In this document: piece after piece, positions 39,608-46,168 of the stretch | Numbering within the stretch: position 1 is the first letter of the stretch | How the letters are laid out: each line of letters starts with the position of its first letter | Assembly: GCA_017549335.1 (NCBI GenBank) | Contig: JAFYVB010000014.1 | Coordinates: 1-63,045, forward strand | DNA from: Clostridia bacterium | Lineage (GTDB): Bacteria; Bacillota; Clostridia; Christensenellales; Aristaeellaceae | Direction of reading: 5' to 3' | DNA length: 63,045 nt | Notes under the pieces: generated by a model | Databases searched by the model: none | Told to the model about the DNA's origin: nothing | The model's input: the letters and a program-made list of their open reading frames with translations, nothing else | Position numbers and translations under genes: made by a program

Positions 39608-41356
39608 TTACTCAGCGATGGCAGCAGCAGCGGCAGCGCCGGCGTTGTGACCAGAGCAGATCGCGTAAGCGAACAGGCAGCCGCCCATGTACACGTCACC
39701 CTGATGGCCGCCGATGACTTCGCCGGCAGCGTACAGGTTCTGGATGGGCTGCTGATCCTTGTTGAGGACCTGCATATCATCGTTTACGTGCAGACCGCCC
39801 AGAGAGGCGTAGTAACGGATGTGCATTTCCCAAGCATAGAAGGGGCCTTCTTCGCTCTGGGCAACCTTGATGGTGCGGCCGAATTCGTCCTTGCCCTGAG
39901 TAGCGGCAACAGCGTTGAAGTTGGCGGCGGCAGCCTTCAGAGCATCAGCGGGAACGCCGATCTTGGCAGCCAGTTCTTCCAGAGTGGCAGCGGTCTTTAC
40001 GACGGGCTGGCCGGCGTAATCGTCCTTCAGCCATTCGGCAACGTCTTCCATGCTGTAGATGGCGGAACCGGTCATGCCGGCGTTGAAGCCATCAAAGGCA
40101 GCCTGGTCCATGACCAGGAACTGGAAGTCGTTCTTCTTCATTTCCTGCATGATGTCCCAGGCGTTGGTGCTTTCATGCACGAAGCGGACGCCATCCTGGT
40201 TGACCATGAAGCCGCCCAGAGCATAGGCCTTGCCTACGCCAGGGTTGCAGTACTGACCAAGGCCGCTGGGCTTGATCATGGAGTTGGGCTGGGTGTTGAT
40301 CAGTTCCATGCTGATCAGATCGGCGTTGAGGGGCTCAACCATCTTGATGGCGTCGCCGGTAGCGCCGGCATGACCGGCATACACGAACTTCTTGTACTCA
40401 TCGGGTACCAGCTCATCGTTGGCACCGTAGCCGCCGGAGGCCAGGATGACCTTCTTGGCGTTGATGGTGTAAACGGCTTCCTTGCCTTCAGCGATAACGC
40501 CGACAACAGCACCGTCTTCAATGATCAGCTCGGTAGCGGGGGTGGAGAGCATCAGCTTGCCGCCAACTTCTTCGAACTTGGCAGTCAGGTTCTTCACAAC
40601 GCCAGCGCCGCGGCCGGTGCCGGAGAAGGAAGCAGAGGGCTTGGTAGCCTGGCCGTAGGGAACAGCAGCGCCGTCCTCGGCAACCAGCCAGTCAAAAGCA
40701 GCGCCCAGGGTGTAGGCGAAGTTCTTAACGGTGGCCATATCGTTCTTGTAGTGGCCGTTGGCAGTGATCTGGGCGATGAAATCCTCAGCAGTTTCGGTGC
40801 TGCCGGACTCGATGGACCACTTGGAGCCGGTGGCCTTGGTGCCGGCGCCGGCCATGGCGGAAGCACCGCCGGTCATGCCGGTCTTCTCCAGCAGGATAAC
40901 GCTGGCGCCGCCCTGGATGGCCTTGATACCGGCAGTCAGACCGGCAGCGCCGCCGCCGACGACAACGATATCAGCAGTGAGGGTCTCAGCAGTCTTCTCG
41001 CCGGCTTCAACAGCGGCGGTCATCTTGTCCATGTCAGCGCCGGCAGCAGTCAGAGCAGCAGCCATGGCATCCTTGAAGGCCTTGGAGCTGATGGTGGCGC
41101 CGGAAACGCTGTCCACATTGATGGTCTGATACTTCAGAACATCTTCCTTCAGCTGGGGCAGGGCAACAGAACCGATACCTTCGGTTTCGGTGTGGGTGAT
41201 GGCGATGTCAACGATCTTGTCGGCATCAACGGTCACGGCAACCTTCACGTCACCATGATAGCCAGGAGCAGCGGCTTCATAGGTGCCGGCGGTCATGGCG
41301 AAGGCGCTGGGCAGCATCATGGCCAGAACCAGCACGAGCGCAATGATCTTCTTCAT
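39608..41356 (-). CDS. Exported FMN_bind + FAD flavoprotein reductase (fumarate reductase superfamily), acceptor unknown
   Basis: 582 residues. Signal peptide KKIIALVLVLAMMLPSAFA; FMN_bind domain (about 22-105) with DSVSGAT, where Thr88 should carry FMN added by an ApbE-type enzyme; then an FAD_binding_2 flavoprotein domain (VVVGGGAAGL at 131-140, SGGYGAND, LYAAGEV). Family relatives reduce fumarate, urocanate and other enoates outside the cell. The catalytic His/Arg residues typical of fumarate reductases are not where expected: YYASLGG replaces HHTMGG, HQGDVYMGG replaces HGANRLGG, and STNAWD replaces the TTRD-like loop. So the acceptor is probably different. It has its own promoter with an operator. 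Confidence 0.9.
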   Translation of the reverse strand: MKKIIALVLVLAMMLPSAFAMTAGTYEAAAPGYHGDVKVAVTVDADKIVDIAITHTETEGIGSVALPQLKEDVLKYQTINVDSVSGATISSKAFKDAMAAALTAAGADMDKMTAAVEAGEKTAETLTADIVVVGGGAAGLTAGIKAIQGGASVILLEKTGMTGGASAMAGAGTKATGSKWSIESGSTETAEDFIAQITANGHYKNDMATVKNFAYTLGAAFDWLVAEDGAAVPYGQATKPSASFSGTGRGAGVVKNLTAKFEEVGGKLMLSTPATELIIEDGAVVGVIAEGKEAVYTINAKKVILASGGYGANDELVPDEYKKFVYAGHAGATGDAIKMVEPLNADLISMELINTQPNSMIKPSGLGQYCNPGVGKAYALGGFMVNQDGVRFVHESTNAWDIMQEMKKNDFQFLVMDQAAFDGFNAGMTGSAIYSMEDVAEWLKDDYAGQPVVKTAATLEELAAKIGVPADALKAAAANFNAVAATQGKDEFGRTIKVAQSEEGPFYAWEMHIRYYASLGGLHVNDDMQVLNKDQQPIQNLYAAGEVIGGHQGDVYMGGCLFAYAICSGHNAGAAAAAAIAE

Positions 41357-41383
41357 TTGGAGTTCCTCCTAAACAATATTCGT

Positions 41384-41403
41384 CCGGTCATGTAGACGAC
41401 CGG
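41384..41403. promoter_or_regulatory. Operator A (CCGG pair) of flavoprotein gene
   Basis: Inverted repeat CCGGTC/GACCGG (41384-41389, 41398-41403) starting about 8 bases downstream of the -10 box and covering the transcription start. A matching pair lies at the Tat-protein gene. Confidence 0.65.
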
Positions 41404-41411
41404 TCTAATAT

Positions 41412-41440
41412 AAATTATCACGGCAGGAATTATTTGTCAA
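41412..41440 (-). promoter_or_regulatory. Promoter of flavoprotein gene
   Basis: Minus-strand TTGACA (41435-41440), 17-base spacer, TAATTT (41412-41417). Confidence 0.6.
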
Positions 41441-41443
41441 CAA

Positions 41444-41475
41444 TAAAAAAACCTGCACGCTTTTACACGTGCAGG
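41444..41475 (-). terminator. Rho-independent terminator of Tat/FMN_bind gene
   Basis: Minus-strand stem CCTGCACG/CGTGCAGG followed by TTTTTTT. Confidence 0.85.
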
Positions 41476-41498
41476 GGAATATATCCTGTAGGGATAAA

Positions 41499-42443
41499 TT
41501 ACTTGCCGACCTTGCTCAGAGCGTCCTTCACGGCAGCGATCAGAGCTTCGGAGGAACGGGTCGCGTTGGTGACGGCGTCAACATCCGCGCTGTTCTTGGC
41601 GATCATGTCGGGGATCAGCTTTTCCATGGCCTTGTCACCCAGACCGGCGGTCTCGGAATGCTCAAGCACTTCAATGTTCTTGATCTTGTCGCCGTCCATG
41701 GTAACCTTGACCTTGACCTTGCCGCCATAGCCCTGGCCTTCGCCGATGTACTCGTTGGCAGCCAGTTCGGGAGCGGGCTCTTCCGCAACGGGAGCAGCAG
41801 CTTCGAAGCCGAAGTATACGTTCAGCAGTTCAACGGTCTTGCCGGCCACGTCGGCAGACAGGCACTTGCAGCGGTAGACGCGCTCGGGATCGCCGAACTT
41901 GTAGCCGCTCAGAGCCATCCAGTTGTTCACGGAGTCACGGCACAGCTCGCTGCCGGCCTGGGAATGCCACTGATGCTCGGGATCGCCGGCGGGCACGTAG
42001 ATGGGGAAAGCAGCATCCTTGTAGTAAGCATACAGAGAGCTGCGGATGCCGCCGATGTCAGCACGGGGCACAAACAGACCGATGGCGAAGAAAGCGCCGC
42101 CCAGCGCGCCGCACAGGTTCTGGTTGCCGAAGCCGCCGGCGCCGATGGCGAACATGTTGCCGTTGATCTGGTTGTAGGGATAGCCATACTGTTCAGCCAG
42201 TTCTTCGATGATGGCGGAAGCAACGGAAGAGCAGCAGCCGCCGTACAGGCCGAAGTTCTTGAAAGCGCGATCCTGAACAGCCTTCTTGTCCAGCTTGTGG
42301 TAGGTCCAGGGCCAGGCGGGGGCACCGATTTCGGCGGCGGGAGCTTCGGCCATGGCGGCGGGGATCATGCTGACAGCGGCAACGCCCAGCATACCCTTAC
42401 CGGTGGTGCGCAGGAAATCGCGGCGGGAAATTTCTTTGCTCAT
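41499..42443 (-). CDS. Tat-exported C_GCAxxG_C_C + FMN_bind fusion protein
   Basis: 314 residues. A twin-arginine signal (SRRDFL at 6-11, hydrophobic stretch, AMAEA cleavage) sends a folded protein out. The first domain (about 50-210) is of the C_GCAxxG_C_C family with Cys70/71, CGALGGA (Cys111), Cys168, Cys192 and Cys194, probably binding a metal or cluster. An Ala/Pro/Glu linker leads to an FMN_bind domain (about 230-312) with DAVTNAT, where Thr295 should carry FMN. Folding with a cofactor before export explains Tat use. It probably hands electrons to the neighbouring flavoprotein (inference). Site GGAGG before the ATG. Confidence 0.88.
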   Translation of the reverse strand: MSKEISRRDFLRTTGKGMLGVAAVSMIPAAMAEAPAAEIGAPAWPWTYHKLDKKAVQDRAFKNFGLYGGCCSSVASAIIEELAEQYGYPYNQINGNMFAIGAGGFGNQNLCGALGGAFFAIGLFVPRADIGGIRSSLYAYYKDAAFPIYVPAGDPEHQWHSQAGSELCRDSVNNWMALSGYKFGDPERVYRCKCLSADVAGKTVELLNVYFGFEAAAPVAEEPAPELAANEYIGEGQGYGGKVKVKVTMDGDKIKNIEVLEHSETAGLGDKAMEKLIPDMIAKNSADVDAVTNATRSSEALIAAVKDALSKVGK

Positions 42444-42471
42444 TGGATTGTACCTCCATAATTATAATCGT

Positions 42472-42495
42472 ACCGGTTATGCGTCCCAAACCGGA
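42472..42495. promoter_or_regulatory. Operator B (CCGG pair) of Tat/FMN_bind gene
   Basis: ACCGGTT (42472-42478) and AACCGGA (42489-42495) form an inverted repeat just downstream of the transcription start. CCGG centres are 18 bases apart against 16 in operator A. Both sites share ACCGGT and CGTCCGGT elements. Confidence 0.6.
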
Positions 42496-42505
42496 CGCTG
42501 CCTTT

Positions 42506-42534
42506 ATTATACCTTTTATTTCAATTGTTGTCAA
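42506..42534 (-). promoter_or_regulatory. Promoter of Tat/FMN_bind gene
   Basis: Full consensus on the minus strand: TTGACA (42529-42534), 17-base spacer, TATAAT (42506-42511). So strong a promoter next to an operator suggests high, repressor-controlled expression. Confidence 0.85.
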
Positions 42535-42640
42535 TCGATACTGAACAAACGAATATAATATTTTGGGCCTGTGTTTACCTAAATTTGATGTTTGCTGCGT
42601 ATATTATACTTGTATAATTATCTTTAACTGGAGTATTACC

Positions 42641-43516
42641 ATGAAATCCATCGGTCTTCTTACCGACAGCGCTTGCAGTCTGACCCCCGAAGCCGCCAAA
42701 GAATTGGAAGTAACGGTACTTCCGCTTCCTTTTTTCGTTGACGGCAAGCTTTGCCATGAAAATGAAATTTCCCGCGAAGCCTTCTTCGCAGAACTGGCCG
42801 CCGGCAAAAATATTTCCACTTCCCAGCCCGCCCCCGAAGAAGTTACGAAGCTTTGGGACAAGGCGCTGAAGGAATACAAGCGCATTTTGTATTTTCCCAT
42901 CAGCAGCGGTTTGAGCGGCTCTTATTCCACTGCCCGGGTGCTCTCGCAGGAGCATCCTTATGCCGGGCGCGTATTCGTGGTTGATCTGGGGCGCGTGTCC
43001 ACGCTGATGCACCAGTCCCTGCTCGACGCACAGGCGCTGATCGACGAAGGGTACAAGGCAGAGGAAATCAAGGACATCCTTGAAAAGAGCCGTGCGGATT
43101 TTTCCATCTACATCGCCGTTGAACAGCTGGATTCCCTCAAGCGCGGCGGACGCATTTCTGCCACCGCAGCCGCTTTGGGCTCCCTTCTGGGCATTAAGCC
43201 CGTTCTGTCCCTCACCGTGGGCAAGCTGGATCTTTATCAAAAGGTACGCGGCAGCAAAAACGCCCGCAAAGCCATGATCGCCGCCGTGGAAAAGGATCTG
43301 AACACCCGTTTTGCCACTGCAAAGGAAAAGGGTGAAGTAACGGTGATGATCGCCGGCAGCGCCGATCCCGAAACCACCGAAAGCTGGATCAATCAGGTTA
43401 AAGCCGCCTTCCCCGATCTCCCCGTGCTTTACGACGATCTGCCGCTGTGCCTGTGCGCGCATATCGGTCAGGGAGGCCTTGGCATCGGCCTTTCCCGCAA
43501 GCCCGAAAGACCGTAA
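42641..43516 (+). CDS. DegV family fatty-acid-binding protein
   Basis: 291 residues. GLLTDSACSL starts the DegV fold; ISTSQPAPEE, ISSGLSGSY and EQLDSLKRGGRISA are the fatty-acid pocket and hinge motifs. In FakA/FakB systems such proteins present a fatty acid to the kinase FakA; no fakA is in view. Start at ATG 42641 behind TGGAG. TATAAT at 42613-42618 is the likely -10, with a weak -35. A terminator follows. Confidence 0.92.
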   Translation: MKSIGLLTDSACSLTPEAAKELEVTVLPLPFFVDGKLCHENEISREAFFAELAAGKNISTSQPAPEEVTKLWDKALKEYKRILYFPISSGLSGSYSTARVLSQEHPYAGRVFVVDLGRVSTLMHQSLLDAQALIDEGYKAEEIKDILEKSRADFSIYIAVEQLDSLKRGGRISATAAALGSLLGIKPVLSLTVGKLDLYQKVRGSKNARKAMIAAVEKDLNTRFATAKEKGEVTVMIAGSADPETTESWINQVKAAFPDLPVLYDDLPLCLCAHIGQGGLGIGLSRKPERP

Positions 43517-43525
43517 AACATCTTT

Positions 43526-43560
43526 TACACCGTTCACGCTCCGGATGAACGGTGTTTTTA
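43526..43560 (+). terminator. Rho-independent terminator
   Basis: Stem ACACCGTTCA/TGAACGGTGT followed by TTTTTA, after degV. Confidence 0.88.
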
Positions 43561-43577
43561 TATGTCCTTTAAATATA

Positions 43578-43606
43578 TTGTATTTGGTCCCCCTTTATGT
43601 TATAAT
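43578..43606 (+). promoter_or_regulatory. Promoter of pdp gene
   Basis: TTGTAT (43578-43583), 17-base spacer, TATAAT (43601-43606). Confidence 0.75.
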
Positions 43607-43646
43607 TCAGTGTAGAATACTATATATTTTAAAGGAGAAAACCTTC

Positions 43647-44969
43647 ATGGACTTTCCTGCGATTATTGCCGACAAAAAATACGGTCGTGCTTTGACCGAT
43701 GAACAGATTTCCGCTTTTGCAAAAGGCGCTGCCGACGGCAGCATTCCCGATTATCAGTTAGCCGCTCTGCTGATGGCCATCCGCCTCAACGGCATGGACG
43801 AGCGCGAAACGGCTACCCTGACCATGGCTATGGCCCAGTCCGGCGATATGCTGCACCCCGACGTGGGCGGCGTTGCCGTTGACAAGCACTCCACCGGCGG
43901 CGTGGGCGATACCACCTCGCTGGTGCTGGTTCCCCTGTGCGCTGCCTGCGGCGCCAAGATCGCCAAAATGAGCGGTCGTGGTCTGGGACACACCGGCGGC
44001 ACCGTGGATAAAATGGAATCCATCGGTATGCAGACCACGCTGACGGAAGAAGAGTTCCTCACCCAGGTGCAGAAGATCGGCTGTGCCATCATCGGCCAGA
44101 GTGCTGATCTTGCCCCCGCCGACAAGACTCTTTATGCCCTGCGCGACGCCACCGCCACCGTGGACAGCCTGCCGCTGATCGCCGCCAGCATCATGAGCAA
44201 AAAGCTGGCTGCCGGCACCGACGGCATCGTGCTGGACGTGAAAGTGGGCTCGGGCGCCATCATGCCCACCTATGAGGGCAGTCTGGAGCTGGCCAAGGCC
44301 ATGGTGGATATCGGCCACCGCGCCGGCCGTAACGTGACCGCGCTGCTCACCGGCATGAACGAGCCTCTGGGCTCCCATATCGGCAACCGCATCGAAGTCA
44401 AGGAAGCCATTGACATCCTGCGCGGCGAGTGCGAAGGCCCGCTGCTCATCGTCTCCCTGAAGCTGGGCTCCTATCTGCTGGTGGCCGGCAAGATCGCCAA
44501 GACCCCCGAAGAAGGCGAAAAGATGCTCCGTCAGGCGCTCAAGGACGGTTCCGGCCTTGAAAAGCTGCGTGAGCTCATCCGCTGGCAGCATGGCGACGAA
44601 AGCGTATGCGACCATCCCGAAGTGCTGGCCGATGCGCCCATCGTCACCCCGCTTTGCCTGCCCGAGGAGGGCTATATCGCCCACATGAACACCACCGCTC
44701 TGGGCTACGCCTCCCAGGCGCTGGGCGCCGGCCGCCGTCAGAAGACGGACGTGATCGATCCCCGCGTGGGCTACATCATGCACAAGCGCGTGGGCGATTA
44801 CGTCACCCCCGAAACGCCCCTTTGCACCCTGTATGCCAAGGATGAGAAAACCTTGGAAGAAGCCCGCAATATGATCCTCGGCGCCATCACCGTCAGCAAG
44901 GAGCCCTGCGAAAAGGAGCGCCTCCTGTACGCTGCCGTCACTCCCGAAGGCGTAAAGGAACTGAAGTAA
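43647..44969 (+). CDS. pdp: Pyrimidine-nucleoside phosphorylase
   Basis: 440 residues, full length. Splits uridine and thymidine to base and (deoxy)ribose-1-phosphate for salvage. VDKHSTGGVGDTTSL binds phosphate, GRGLGHTGGTVDKMESI is the family signature, and SKKLAAGTDGIVLDVKVGSGA lines the nucleoside site. The C-terminal PYNP_C domain (LGYASQALGAGR...GYIMHKRVGDYV) is present. ATG 43647 follows AAAGGAG. The next gene starts 37 bases later and may share the message. Confidence 0.95.
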   Translation: MDFPAIIADKKYGRALTDEQISAFAKGAADGSIPDYQLAALLMAIRLNGMDERETATLTMAMAQSGDMLHPDVGGVAVDKHSTGGVGDTTSLVLVPLCAACGAKIAKMSGRGLGHTGGTVDKMESIGMQTTLTEEEFLTQVQKIGCAIIGQSADLAPADKTLYALRDATATVDSLPLIAASIMSKKLAAGTDGIVLDVKVGSGAIMPTYEGSLELAKAMVDIGHRAGRNVTALLTGMNEPLGSHIGNRIEVKEAIDILRGECEGPLLIVSLKLGSYLLVAGKIAKTPEEGEKMLRQALKDGSGLEKLRELIRWQHGDESVCDHPEVLADAPIVTPLCLPEEGYIAHMNTTALGYASQALGAGRRQKTDVIDPRVGYIMHKRVGDYVTPETPLCTLYAKDEKTLEEARNMILGAITVSKEPCEKERLLYAAVTPEGVKELK

Positions 44970-45006
44970 TTTCCCCGCCGACATGAAAGGTAAAAAGGTA
45001 TCGACC

Positions 45007-46140
45007 ATGAAGAAACTGCTTGCCGCTGTACTTTCCCTCGTAATGCTTCTGAGCCTCTCTCCCGTCTGTGCACAGGAAGACGTGCCCACGGTGGACGAAC
45101 TGCTCGCTTTCTGCGATGAGATCCTCAGCGACGCGCTGAAGCAGTCCCCCGTTTCCCCCGAGCCTGCGGAAGACGGCGGCTATGTATTCACTTATGAAGA
45201 TTACGCCGTCTATTCCCCCGACGCCGCGCTGACGGAGGAATCCCGCATCACGGGCGTTGATCTGTTCAATCCCGACGCGCTGACGGAAGATCTTCGCGGC
45301 ATGGCCCCCGGCTATCCCCTTTCCTCGCTGCTGAGCGCTTACCCGCTGGATAACGAAAATCTTCGCGGCACTTACGGCGAAGCCGTTCTTTACATCCGCG
45401 GTCTGCTGCCCGGTACCGTCAACGTGGGCCGCACCGTGCGCAACGGCTCCCACATGCTGATCGTGGAGCACACCATCTACAACGCTGACGGCGAAAACGT
45501 GGAAAAGTGCTGCGTGCTCTACACCCTTGAAAACAATTTCATCATTGCCTCTCAGGTGATGCTCAGCGTGCAGCAGATGACGCTGGACGAAGCCCATGCG
45601 GAGATCGAAAATCTGTCTCTTCTGCAGGAAAAGGATGAATACAGAGTTTACACCGCCGAAAATCCCGAAGCCTTTACCCGCGAGGATCTGTCCTTCAGCG
45701 GCCTTGACTTCCTCACCGTCACCCCCCAGTCCGCGCTGGACACGCTGGGCGGTGCGCTGAGCGACACCTGGGCGCAGGACGGCAGCGGCTATATCCGCTC
45801 CATGCAGTGGAACGATGTTCAGCTGGTATTCAGCTACGACGCGCAGAAATCCACTTCTTCGCTGGAGCTTTTGCAGGTGTACGGCGACGGTGTTGAAGGC
45901 CCTCGCAATCTGCACATCGGCGACAGCGCCCTGAGCGTGATGAATCGCTTTGAACGCACCAATCTGGAAGGCGCAGTTCTGTACGGCGACGGCGAAAACG
46001 CGCCCTACGGCAAATTCCATGTACGCGAAGACGGCAGTCTCTATCTGCTGTACGCCGCGCAGGTGGAAGATGAAACCGTCCTGCTGGCGCTCACCTTTGT
46101 GGACGATCAGCTGGTGGATATGACCTGTACCTGCCTGTAA
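45007..46140 (+). CDS. Secreted protein of unknown function
   Basis: 377 residues. A signal peptide (KKLLAAVLSLVMLLSLSPVCAQ, cleavage near residue 23) is followed by a ~350-residue acidic domain. I find no catalytic motif. Repeated short beta-type stretches (GGYVFTYEDYAVYSPD, LHIGDSALSVMNRFERTN, DGSLYLLYAAQVEDETVLLALTFVDDQLVDMTC) look like a lipoprotein-sized binding fold. Start at ATG 45007, chosen because the signal peptide begins there; ATG 44983 is an alternative. It lies upstream of the large repeat protein in the same direction. Confidence 0.7.
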   Translation: MKKLLAAVLSLVMLLSLSPVCAQEDVPTVDELLAFCDEILSDALKQSPVSPEPAEDGGYVFTYEDYAVYSPDAALTEESRITGVDLFNPDALTEDLRGMAPGYPLSSLLSAYPLDNENLRGTYGEAVLYIRGLLPGTVNVGRTVRNGSHMLIVEHTIYNADGENVEKCCVLYTLENNFIIASQVMLSVQQMTLDEAHAEIENLSLLQEKDEYRVYTAENPEAFTREDLSFSGLDFLTVTPQSALDTLGGALSDTWAQDGSGYIRSMQWNDVQLVFSYDAQKSTSSLELLQVYGDGVEGPRNLHIGDSALSVMNRFERTNLEGAVLYGDGENAPYGKFHVREDGSLYLLYAAQVEDETVLLALTFVDDQLVDMTCTCL

Positions 46141-46168
46141 TTCACTTTGACGGCTTGGAGGCCTATTC

